From the NCBI RefSeq assembly GCF_028858725.1, contig NC_084769.1, positions 3,031,001 to 3,095,000 of the forward strand: 64,000 nt of DNA, in the 5' to 3' direction. How positions within the stretch are numbered: the stretch's first letter is position 1; every line of letters starts with the position of its first letter. Below the pieces are notes generated by a model, which searched no databases, was not told the DNA's origin, and saw nothing but the letters and a program-made list of their open reading frames with translations. Positions 36,244-47,600 of this stretch are shown one piece after another. Made by a program: the position numbers and the translations under genes. This DNA comes from Colius striatus (taxonomy: Eukaryota; Chordata; Aves; Coliiformes; Coliidae).

Positions 36244-36624
36244 GTGAGGGAGCGGAGCGAGACGGGGCCGGGGCGATGCGATGGGGCCGAGCCGCCTCGG
36301 CAGCCCAACCCCCCACGCTGCGGACGGAGCGGGGAAGCGGGGGAGGATGCGCTTCCCTCCTTCTCTGCCGAGGTGTGGCAGCTCCTGGGGTGCCGGAGGT
36401 TGTGAGGCGGTGAAGGCTGCTGTCGGCCCGCAGGCCGGTGTGTGCGGGAGGGCTGTGGAGGCGTCGCTGCGGGTGTGAAGCGGCGGCAGGGGAGAGCTGC
36501 GGCGTCTCGGTGTAACTACACGAGCTCCGGATAAAAGCCGGCCGCGGGCACGCTTCTCCTCCGGCGGGTTTGCCGCTGCTGCACTCCGTTGTGATTGACA
36601 TAGCGACTTCTTCTGGAACATCTT

Positions 36625-37028
36625 CCTCATGAGGAAAGGCTGCTGGGACCTGGGGCTGTCCAGGCTGGAGAAGAGGAGACTGAGGGGGCATCTCATTAAT
36701 TAGTTACAAATATCTAGAGGGTGGGTGTCAGGAGGTTGGGGCAGCACTTTTTTCTGTGGCATCTAGCAACAGGACAAGGGGTGATGGGATGAAGCTGGAA
36801 CACAAACAGTTCCATTTAAGCATAAGGAAAATCTATTTCCCTGTTGAGGTGAGGGAACCCTGGTCCAGGCTGCCCAGGGAGGATGTAGAGGCTCCCACCT
36901 TGGAGGTCTTCAAACCTTCCTGGACACGTTCCTGTGTGACCTGATCTAGGTGGGACCTGCTTGAGCAGGGGGGATTGGACTGGATGATCTCTAAAGGTCC
37001 CTTCCAACCCTCACCGTTTTGGGATTCT
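36625..37028 (+). mobile_element. CR1 with ORF2 C-terminal remnant
   Basis: It runs from 'cctcatgaggaaaggctgct' through 'aacaggacaaggggtgatgg' to 'gggattggactggatgatct' and gggattct. Its translation includes [20 protein letters not shown]. This subfamily, with 'cctgtgtgacctgatctagg', is shared with the copies at 42,717, 54,359 and 62,613. Confidence 0.94.
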
Positions 37029-37323
37029 CCACCTTTATAGTTTTGTGCATTGTGCTCCTTTGCATCTGCTTCTGTAGACACTATTTCAATGAGGCATTTT
37101 TTAGCAGCCAACCTTGTCCTTTGCAGTCATAGCCCCTGTGCCAGGGGACTCGGCGGTGCAGGAGCAAAACAAGAAGAGGGAAAGGGCTGTGCTAAAATGA
37201 GCATCAGTTTTTGTGGAGCAACTCTTGGAAGCTTTCTGTTAGAATAAAGAAAAAGAACTGTTTTTTTTTCTCACTGTTTTCATGATGCTCACTATTTCTT
37301 TTTACTTGCTCTGCATACATATG

Positions 37324-37541
37324 GCCTCACGTTTCACCAAAGGAGGTTTGGAGATTAGGAAGAACTTTTCCACTGAGGGGATTGTCAGGCACTGTCCCAG
37401 TCTGCCTGGGGAGGTGTCCCCCGTCTCTGGAAAGAGTGAAAAGACATGTAGGAGAGGTGCTGAGGCACATGGGTTAGTGGTGAGCTTGGCAGTGGCAGGG
37501 AAGTGGACTTGATCTTAAAGGTCTTTTCCATCTGAGATGAT
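37324..37541 (+). mobile_element. Diverged CR1 3' fragment
   Basis: The blocks 'aggaggtttggagattagga', 'aggcactgtcccagtctgcc', 'gaggcacatgggttagtggt' and 'gatcttaaaggtcttttcca' are recognisable. It is older than its neighbours. Confidence 0.85.
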
Positions 37542-37830
37542 GGTTAGTCCTACAAAAAACTTAATTGTCGTGACAGCATGTCCCCATGAGTCTGTAGCTT
37601 GTTTCAGCTGCAGAGACATAAATACATTGTCTGAAACTATCTTAAACACAGTTAAAATGGCCAAATTCCACATGGTGGGTGGTTGGAGGAGAAGGTGCAC
37701 AAATATCACTTGTTAGTGCAACGTGAACGGCGTCGATGGGGTTGCCCCCATTAGTGCATCCGCTGTGTAAATACAGGAGCTGTGCTGCTCCTGCTGCTTT
37801 GAGACCAGCTTGTGTGTGGCTGTGGTGTCT

Positions 37831-38232
37831 CTGATGAGGAAGGGCTGAAGGATCTGGGGCTGTTGAGCCTGGAGAAAAGAAGACTCAGGGGAGACCTCAT
37901 TCTCTGCAGCTACCTGAAAGGAAGCTGTAGCGAGGTGGGGTCAGTCTATTCTCCCTGGTAACAAACAATAGATCAAGAGCAAATGGCCTCGAGTTGCACC
38001 AGGGGAGGTTCAGGCTGCATCTGAGGGGGAATTTCTTTGCTGCAGGGGTTGTGAGGCATTGGAAGAGGCTGCCCAGGGAGGTGCTGGAGTCACCGTCCCT
38101 GGAGGGGTTTCAGAGCCGGGTGGATGTTGCACCGAGGGCAATGGGCTGGTGGGTGATGGGGCTGGGACAGAGGCTGCACTCCATGAGCTTAAAGGTCTCT
38201 TCCAGCTGAAATGATTCTCTGATTCTGTATGA
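37831..38232 (+). mobile_element. CR1 with ORF2 C-terminal remnant
   Basis: It runs from 'ctgatgaggaagggctgaag' to 'ccatgagcttaaaggtctct', with a tail of attctctgattctgtatgat. The ORF2 tail translates as HQGRFRLHLRGNF and [20 protein letters not shown]. It is close to the copy at 26,911. Confidence 0.94.
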
Positions 38233-38593
38233 TCATCACCCTAAGAACTTGCTAGAAAAGTTCAGAAGAAAAACCTGAAGAAAAGCTTTTGTATCACTTG
38301 CATTAGATGCTCTTTGCATTGCACTGAAAAGCATCTTGGAGCAAATGATGGTCAGGAGTTGGTTGTAAACATGGATTTCACCTAATCAGAAACTAATAGA
38401 AAATGCTACTTTTTTGGTTGTCTTATGAACTGCTGCATCTTTATCAGGTGAGAAACTGTTCATTATGGCCTCAGTTCCTGTGCTTGCTGTACTAAATTTA
38501 GTTTACTAACATCTAAGTACAGTTTCTGACTAACAATTGCTTGGAAAACAAGTCGATTTCATACAATTTCTATATTGTTTTTCTTATTTAAAG

Positions 38594-38665
38594 ATGAAAA
38601 CCTCTGCAATGAGTAAACGTAAGTCCAAGGAGAACAGTGGGACAAGCAGAGAATGCATTTCACAG
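38594..38665 (+). CDS. ORC4: ORC4 exon 2 (start codon)
   Basis: The acceptor TTTAAAG precedes 38,594 and the donor is CAG/GTTAGT. From the ATG at 38,609 it encodes 19 residues, [19 protein letters not shown], in phase 0. An in-frame ATG at the very first base of the exon would add MKTSA. I prefer the internal ATG because it matches the known MSxRKSK start of the family. Confidence 0.93.
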
Positions 38666-41600
38666 GTTAGTAACCTTTCTTAGCTGACTTTCTTATTGAG
38701 CTATGGAGCTTTTCCATCCTCTTGACATCTGTGTTGTTCTAAAGCTGTTTTGTTTTAAAGCCATCCCAAGCAGTACATCCAAGTGAGTAGCTGAAATAAG
38801 GGTGTTCACCATGTGATATGAAGGACTTTAGATCTTGATCTAAAAGCCAATATGAACTGAATCTTCAAAGAAACTGTAGATGTGAAACTGTCTAGTATTT
38901 GAAGGCAGTAGGCTGCCATGGTGTTTGTTCTGAGTGGTGCAGAAAATGTGCTTACTGAGGATTTGGGAGAATAATGATGTGTAGTACAAGCTGGAACAGA
39001 AGAGATTCCAAAGAAACACCAGGCAAAACCTCCCTGTGAGGGTGAGGGAGCACTGGAAGGGGCTGCCCAGATGGGCTGCAGAGTCTCCTTCTCTGGAGAC
39101 ATTCCAACCCAGCTGGATGAACTCCTGTGTGCCCTGCTCTAGGTGGTGCTGCTCTGGCAGGGGGGTTGCACTGGATGAGCTTTCCAGGTCCCTTCCAACC
39201 CTTGAGATTCTCTGATTCTGTTATATTTTTTGGATGAGCTTTGCAGGTCCCTTCCAGCCCTTGAGATTCTGTGGTTCTGTTATTTTTTTTAAGTCATTTG
39301 GTAAATGTTTTCTTGTCTGTATTACACAATAAGTAACTATAGATGAAATACTGACCTGGTTTTGATGACAAGTATAACATCCCTTTGGTGCTGGAGGAAA
39401 GAAACTGTAGCAGCAGGGACCAAGGAGCTACAAAGAGCCCGTGAAAATATTCTGCCTACTGGGACTTCATTCTTACTTTCAAGGTCAAATACCGTTGACA
39501 GTTCAAGCTTACATGTTCCAGAGTAGCTGTAATACCACTGTTGTTTTAGAGCAGTCATTATTGGTACTTTCTGGTGGTTGAAGCACAGGAATCATTCCTT
39601 CTGTCTTGCTTTGTATCCCTAGGTGCAAAAAATCTTACGTGAAAGATTCTGCCGCCACCATGCTACTGAAAAACTCTTTGGGGTGGAACATCAGTACAAG
39701 TGAGTGAGCAGACTAAAATGCTGTGTAATTTCTACTTGAACCAGGGTAGAAAAATAAGAAGGTGAAATCAGAATTTGGTGCTACCTCTCTTTTTCTAAAT
39801 TGCACAGGCTTAAATGACTTGCAGCACAGCGCTTCTACAAATTGTTTGCCTTGGATTTGAAGAGTTTTATACAACTAATGCTTGCTGTTTTGTCAGGCTC
39901 TAAAATTTGGGTTTCTTGTCCTTATTTAAAATCTAAAATTCCAAAAATGCTTTTTTTTTTTTGAGCCTGAAAGATACTTTTCCATGGCTGTGTTTAATGA
40001 CCTGACCAAGCAAAATGTTACATTCTCTTGTTGTGACTCTTTATTTTGACTTCAGATTTTCTCTTGTTTATGAGTTACCTGTGCTAAAAGTAAATCTTAA
40101 ACATTTTATGCCAACAGCATGTTTAAAACAAACCTACTTCTTGGGGTTGTTCAGATATGCATGTTAGAGTTAGGAAGAAGGGACATATTGTGACACCAAA
40201 CCGTGTAGTGCAATACACACATCGAGCTCACATAGACGTGGTCGTTGTTGTGAGAAAATGTGCTTCTGGTGTTGATATTCTACAAAAGAATCCTCTTTCC
40301 CTGTGTATAAAACAGTTTATAGACTGCCTTCAATTTAATATGGCACTACTGATGGGTTGTGCTGGAGAGAAGACACGAACTTCCCAGCTCCTGAGTGTTT
40401 GTCTCCCAGGATGTATCAGTTACCTCTCAAACAGAGAACGAAATGACACCCATTTGCTCCAGCTGTTCCACAATGACTCTCTCACTCCTATTGAAGCAAC
40501 TGTATGATGTCAATATTCTAACTAAAGAAAGTTAAATGTATGTATTTGTAAACATGTGGGAATTCGAAATGTCAGTAGTTTCTATAAATACTTCAGTTGT
40601 GGTACTAGGTGGGAAGTCTGTCTGAAGATAATTTAGAGTTGTCCTTTCTAACCTTCTTTTGTGTGGGAATGGAATATGAACCTGAAGTTCAGTACTGCTG
40701 TTACCATTCACAAGCTTTGAATGCCTAAATGTAGCACACAAACAGTTTTCTCAAGATTGTCAATGTGAATATATTCCCCTAGATTATTTGTTTTAACTGG
40801 TGTCAAGGTCTTCCTTCTTCAGGAGCTACAGTGGCATCACAGAAAGCTGAAACAAAGAAAGAATTATTGAAGCCTGTCCTTTTGTGGTGGGGAATTGTAG
40901 AACTTTATGAATTAATAATGCTCCTGGCTTCTGCAATTTTTCTTATTTTAAGGTGTTTGAAGAGTTCTGATCACTCAGCCTTTTGTACTTCATTGTGTTG
41001 CATTTTGCATGCCCTGAGTGTTGGCTCAGAGCGAGTTGAAGTGTATCAAGTTTTGTTCTAAAGGTTCTTTGAATGTTTCAGTGAACTTGGCTGTTTTGAC
41101 ACCTGGTTTTCAACCTAATGCTCTTGTTAACACAGACATCTGCTGGAACTGCTGAAACGAACTACTGTCCATGGAGAGAGCAACTCTGCCCTCATTATTG
41201 GACCCCGAGGATCAGGAAAGACTGCGGTATAAATATCTATTAATTGTACAAGGTCAAGTTAGACACGAGGAAGAGAACCTGGCTGAAGTCCTGGGAGCTT
41301 TTGGGGCTCAATTTTCATCTCTGCCTGTTTTTGAAGAGAGAGTTGCTGATTAGGACAAGGGTCAATGGGGACAAGCTGGAACATAAGAGGTTCCAAAGAA
41401 ACACAAGGGAAAACTTCTTCAGGGGGAGGGAGCACTGGCAGGGGCTGCCCAGATGGGCTGTGGAGTGTCCTTCTCTGGAGACATTCCAACCCAGCTGGAC
41501 AAGTTCCTGTGTGCCCTACTCTAGGTGGTCCTGCTCTGGCCAGGGGGGATTGGACTGGATGATCTTTTGAGATCCCTTCCAACCCTTAAGACTCTGTGAC

Positions 41601-44600
41601 TCTGTGATTGTTTACATGTGATTTCAAAACATTCCAGGACAATCAATTGGTTTCCTAACAATCCCTGGAATTTTTTCAAATGCTGCCTTCCGAGGGGTTT
41701 TGTCAAACGAAACAGCTTCCTGTGCAGCTGGCAAACAGCTGCCTGTCCATCCTCACAGTGACTTCCATGGGGTGCATGGTTTTGGAATTCTCTGTGGGGC
41801 TTCACCAGGGTTCATGACACGCTGTAGGTGCCCAGAACACTGAAAATGGAATTAGGTTTTTTAAAACAGGTTGCATTTGTCATCCAGTGACCTGGCTGCA
41901 TCATAGCTCCTGCTACCTTTCAGCAGTTCTCCTGTTACAGTTCTGCAAGGGTTCTTGCCACAAAGGACTTTGTCTTTGCTATTAAGGGTACATTTGCTTA
42001 CTCTTTCAAAGTTAACTTGCTGTTGCCACTGGGCCTCACCTGTGAAAATAGCTGAAAAGGCACCCAGAAACTGTAACAGAAGTAGACCAAGGGCTGTATT
42101 TCTACATAGCTCTTACATAGAGGATGGGAAGGGATCTTTGGTAAGGCACCTTAATCCTGTTTTAAACCTACCAGTGAGTATTGTTACTTCAACTGCTAGG
42201 AGGCAGAATATTGTACAGTCAATGTAGTTGAGAAGTAATCACCAAAATACTACAGAGTGGTCATGGGGAAAGAGTTTAACCCGTGACAAACAAGGATTCC
42301 TCCACCTACGTGCTTCCTGCTGGTCTTGAAGTGGAGTTTATTTTTCCTTTGTTAGATTTCCAGATCTGCAAGTAAGCAACAAGCACCCTTGTACTGCAGA
42401 AAGTAGTCTTGATATGTTCTTGTATTTGCCATGTAGGCTTTCAAGGTGCAACTGAAACTGTTGGGGAAGGGGCTAACCAGAATGGAAAGCATCTGCTTCT
42501 TGGGAATAAACTTGAGAAAACCAGGGGAATAAGCTTTTTTTGCTTCTGAGTATCCATACAGTAGATGCTGGCACTTGTAGTAAGAGTCTAACTGTATCTG
42601 CTTCTAAATAGAACATCAATAAAAAAGTACAAATGAGCTCTATACTGCAAGGAAATTGGAATAAATGTGAAGGTCTCTAAGAAAAAACCCCCAACAGAAC
42701 CATCCCTGACATCCTGGGTGTCAGGAGGTTGGGTCGTCCCTTTTTTCTATAGTAGATAGCAACAGCACAAGGGGTGATGGGATGAAGCTGGAACACAAAA
42801 AGTTCCACTTAAACATAGGAAAAAACTATTTCACTGTTCAGGTGAGGGAGCCCTGGCACAGGCTGCCCGGAGGGGTTGTGGAGGCTCCTTCCTTGGAGGG
42901 CTTCAAGACCCACCTGGACATGTTCCTGTGTTCCTGTTCCTGATCTAGGTGACCCTGCTTCTGCAGGGGGTTGGACTGGATGAGCTCTAAAGGTCCCTTC
43001 CAACCCCTACCCTTCTATGATTCTATGATCCCTCAAACACTGTGTGTCCCCCTCAATCACCAAACCCCAACCTATTTCAGTTATTAAATGAAAGCTTTGA
43101 ATGTTCTTCCAAACTTCTTATGTGTGGATAGCGAGGTGAGAATTTGGGATCCTTCCTGCCACAATATAAGCAAGAAAATCACAAATAGGAAGTGATTTTC
43201 TTATCCTATATCAAGTGAAAGATGTTAGTTCTCAAAAAAAGACTGCTGGAGACAAGGAAATCCTGTGTGTGTACATAAGAGTGTAGGTAGGAACACATAC
43301 ACCTAGATGGGAGCTGCAACTTCTGAGGAAGCAGAAGCAGAGAAGTGAAAAGTGACATCACATCTACTTAAGACATATTATAATGCAAGTTCCTTATGAC
43401 TTTTACCAAGAACAAGTTCCTGGTGGAGTGTGTATTTGGGCCTCCTAAGTTTTCTAAGCAGTAGTTGATGCAATTTAATTGTGCCTTGTGCTCAGCTTCA
43501 GGAGGAGAAGAAGCAGCAGCAGTGTCTTTCAAGACTTAAAGCAAAGATTTTTGTTGTGCAGCATCTAATAAAGCAGTGAAGCCAAATGCTTGTACTAACT
43601 CAAGAGACAAATTCTCTCACATCTGAAAGCTCCTAAAGCTTTGGTTTTTCTCATTAAGGCAAATATTGCTCCCTAAAAACACCGGAGTTCTTACGTTCCT
43701 TTCCCTGGTAATTCAGGAGATTGAACAAATGGAATTGCCTCAGCCATGACAGTGAATGCAAAGTTGTTACTTGAGTCTGGAGAATGCTCTAAAACATTGT
43801 TACCTGATGAAACTGCACACCTCTGTGACAATACAGATAATTTCTCACTGTTGATACATTCATCTCCTTGTAAAGAAATGCTGTGCTTTCTTTCTTTCCT
43901 AGTTATTAAACCATGTCTTAAAAGAGCTCATGGAAACGAAACAAGTTAGAGAGAACCTCTTGAAAGTTCATCTGAACGGCAAGTAACAGCAGCATTGTTA
44001 AAATGTTGGTTTTTTTGCTCAGTTATACATCACCTACACGTGCACTGAACAAAAATTCTGGCTTCAGCAGTTGTAATCCAGCTGTGATTTGGGATGCTTT
44101 TGGCTGGGAGCTCCAAAATGCCTTCCTTGCTTTGTGTCTCTCTTTGTACAGAGCACTTCTGTGCTTTTAGTGACTTTGCAAAGTGGTAAAAAATCAGTTC
44201 AGTTGTGAACAAATTGATTTAAGTAACTTACCACATGTGGGAGAGCACTGTCTAGTCTGGGTTTATCGACAGGCCCAGCTTTGTAAGGCTGGAAATGGAG
44301 AGAAACCTCTGGATAAGTTTCTAGTGGCTGTAGACATGGTCTCCTGGAGTGAGAGAACTGCCAGTTCCTCATGAAAACATGATTTTCTTTCAGGGCTTTT
44401 GCAGACTAATGATAAAGTGGCACTGAAGGAGATCACCAGGCAGCTGCACCTGGAGAACGTGGTTGGGGATAAAGTTTTTGTAAGTTGCAACTTTATTATA
44501 CTCTCTGCTTATCTCCCTCAAAAACCCTCGCCTGGAAAACCAGCTTGGTAGGATCATCAACAGCTTGTGGAGACCAAATGGGCTTTGAGAGTTCATCAGC

Positions 44601-47600
44601 AAAACTGGGATGGGCTGGCTCAGTCTTCTCAGAGCTTTCTCTTAAAATATGTGGTGGCAGCAGTGAGCTGTGTCAGTGTTGCCTGTGAAGACCCTTTGGT
44701 TTACCAATGCTCCGAGCGTGTTTGCTACACAAGTGCCAAATGTTATGTTGTACAGTTGAGGAACGTTAATGCATCCTGATACTTTTTCAAAACAACGTCA
44801 ATTCTGAGTCAAGAGAAGGGGGAAGAATAGAAACATTTGCTTCCAGCCTCTAAATGAAACAAGCAGGAAGCATTGTGAAGAGACCTTGTTCAGAGGGGTT
44901 GTGTGATTTGGAAACATCAGCTTTAACATTTGGAGACAAAGAGTAAGCAAGTTAGCCAGCTACAAAGCAATATCTTTAGCGTATTTGCAGGCTTTTTTGC
45001 CTGTGACTCAGTGAGTATTCTTGAGAGACTGTCTCCTGGTATGACAGAAGCTCCTCTGAGCACCATCTCCTCCTTTGCTCCCACACAGGCCCTTTGAGAT
45101 TGGCAGAGTTTATGTGGTCAGTCGTGTAATAGGTGTCCAAGTGGCTAAGGCAGAATTATGAGAGGGGAGAAAGGTGGAATCTCAGTAGCTGAGGTTTATT
45201 TTCATCTGTTGCAATTGCAAAGCTAAAGAGATGAGACATTACTATTCAGAGAACTAGGCTACAGGCAGTGGTGGAATCCCAGGTGAAGTGTAGATTGTAG
45301 TTATTAGGTGATACTATGTTTGGGAAACACTTGCTGCTTACACTGTGCTTTGGTTTCTTACTTATCCCAAGTGATTATAAATACAGAGAATGGAAAACTC
45401 TTTCTGGAGGGGAGCTAAAGTTTCCCCCAAATACAGCTGCAGTAATAAAAGGAAATAGCAAGTGTTTAGTTCCAGCCTATCCCTTTGAATGAGTTGTCTT
45501 TTCAACAGAGAACCAGAACAACCTTTTAAGGTCTGCAGTTCCATTACCAAAAATGCTGGAGGCAAAGCTGGACTTAAATATGCTTAATTCCCCTGTCATT
45601 TTCCCCCTCAAGTTACTGTGGAGCACTGCTCTAAATGCTAAGCCTTGTAATCCCTCCAGTTGCACACAGGCACAGAAACACACCGATTTGCAGGAGTGTC
45701 CTGCTTCTCTCCATAGAAACTTTCCCTTTTCAGCTTCTGCAGCTCCCATTCAGACAGTTAATGCGCTTTTCTGCCTTCTTTGGTAGGGTTTGTGGGCTTC
45801 TGTTAGGGCTATTCCCCATCTCCCAGCTTGAGCACTTCAGAGCATTGGCGTGTAGCTGAAGGAGGGTGGTCGGAGCAGTTTGGTTTCCTTGGTTTCTGTC
45901 AAGTTTGACAATTCCAGCTATCTAATAAGGCAGCAAATTAGCAAACTGCCCACTGATCATTCTCACTGAGACGCTTTAGGTGGCAGTTTTTTCACATGTG
46001 TAGATGGAAACTGAGCCTGCAACAGCTGTGTAAGGAAAGATGAAGCTACTTGTGAATGTAGCTGATGGTAAAGCTTCTGATCACAGGGTTTTTTTGCCTC
46101 TCTGAGGCAATTAGTTTGGGGTTTTCGGGCTGGAAGAAAGTGGATGAGTGTAGAGTTAACCACCAGTTTCCTTGTCTTGAAGCAGTTATGATTATACACG
46201 GTGATGCAATGTAAAGCTCTCAAATATGCCCTGGTTTGGAAAGCAGGGTTTGAGGAGGAGCTGGCCTTTGTTACATGCCTGCACTCAATGTACTTACACA
46301 ATCCTGAGAATGACCTTGAAAATCTCTTGTGAAACTCTTTTCTTCTCTGTGTAGGGCAGTTTTGCTGAAAATCTTGCCTTCCTCCTCGAAGCTTTAAGGA
46401 AAGGTAAACCCCAGTAGCCTCTGCTTTGAAACTGTCTGTGTGTGTATTTGTCACTTGGCTGAAAAGTTAACACATGTGTGGCTGTTTTAAATCTACTTGA
46501 GTGATGAAATCTAGCCCCAAACTGTGCCATGGTTACAAAACAATGTAAAACTCATGTAATACCAAATATCTACCCAACACAACGTAAAGGCTTGTATGTG
46601 CTGGTCAGCTGGGAAGGACAGATTCTCTCTCCAGATTGAAGGTATCAAAAAGAGTGGGTTTAAAAAAGAGTGGGTCACTTGGCAGAATGCTACAAACCCT
46701 TTTTGAGTGTGGTGTTGTTTTTACCCCTGTAGCAGTACCTGTGTGAAAGGAGAGCTTGGGCAACATGCAGGTAGTCAAAAGTGGAACTGGTGAGAGCTGT
46801 AGAGACGGAAGCCTGATGGGGACAGTTACCACACTAACTGTTCAACCTTGCTGTCTCAGGAGATCGAACAAGCAGCTGCCCAGTCTTGTTTGTCCTGGAT
46901 GAGTTTGACTTGTTTGTTCATCACAAGAATCAGACCCTGCTCTATAACCTCTTTGACATATCCCAGTCAGCACAGACCCCAGTGACGGTCATCGGACTGA
47001 CGTGTCGGCAGGTAAGGAACAGAGAAACTTTGCAGCTGTTTTGAAGAGACTTTTGTCTCAGTTGGGCTGTTTGCTCCTCCCCTGGAACCTTACCCTAATT
47101 TACTAGAAAACTTAGAATCACAGAGTGGTAGGGGTAGCAAGGGACCTCTAGAGATCATCTGGTCCAGCCCCCTGGTAAAGCTTGTTCAAAAGGCTCACCC
47201 AAAATCCCCAGAAGCCAGGAGCGTCGTTGTTTTGTCCTAGTGCAGGGCAGGGGATGGTCCTGTGGTGCTCAGGGTGGATGAGTCCTGCAGCTTGTTCCCA
47301 GTGCCAGCCTGAGGGAAGTTTTTCTCTGCTACCTCCACCCAAGAGCCTGGTGCCAGACTCGCTTAGCTCCACGTGAGAATCTCAGAAGATAAATATTGGC
47401 CCTTAAGCGTGGTTTCTGGTTCTTTTTTAAGCTGAATTCTTCCAGCCTGACAAAAGCTGTGTGAACTGACAGCTGCCAACTGATGGAGCTGCTAAACAGA
47501 CAACTTCCCTGCAGCCACCATGGGCTGAAACATCTTGAATGCAGACTTCAGTAACTGAAATATTTACATCATCTGTGGAGAAATTTTCCTGAGTGTCCTG

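Larger units (their letters stand above)
34950..36560. promoter_or_regulatory. CpG island, divergent MBD5/ORC4 promoter
   Basis: The sequence is extremely GC-rich with very dense CpG, unlike both flanks. It contains a palindromic NRF1 site, several ETS-type GGAAG sites, an E-box, a TATA-like element and long G or C runs. A strong splice donor faces left on the minus strand (35,460) and another faces right on the plus strand (36,244), so a non-coding first exon can be drawn on each strand. A shared promoter is the known arrangement for the ORC4-MBD5 pair in mammals. The long open frames across this island (up to 409 codons, minus) result from low stop-codon frequency in GC-rich DNA. Confidence 0.85.
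36244..38593 (+). other. ORC4: ORC4 intron 1, with three CR1 copies
   Basis: The intron has a GT donor at 36,244 and an AG acceptor at 38,592. Its first 300 bases belong to the CpG island. Three CR1 copies, all in the sense direction, fill much of the rest. Confidence 0.8.
41227..43902 (+). other. ORC4: ORC4 intron 4, with two CR1 copies
   Basis: This 2.7-kb intron contains CR1 copies at 41,350 and 42,717. The remaining sequence is ordinary AT-rich intron. Confidence 0.7.

Noticed and set aside
35592..36413. 273-codon plus-strand open frame in the CpG island
   Set aside because: Low-complexity Gly/Arg/Ala sequence overlapping the opposite-strand frame and the promoter motifs; a composition artefact.
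35462..36691. 409-codon minus-strand open frame in the CpG island
   Set aside because: It is rich in Pro, Ala, Arg and Ser and has no domain. Its frame runs through both promoters and into a CR1. Stop codons are simply rare in such GC-rich DNA.
45963..46454. 163-codon minus-strand open frame
   Set aside because: It runs antisense across ORC4 exon 7 and has no domain or splice partners.
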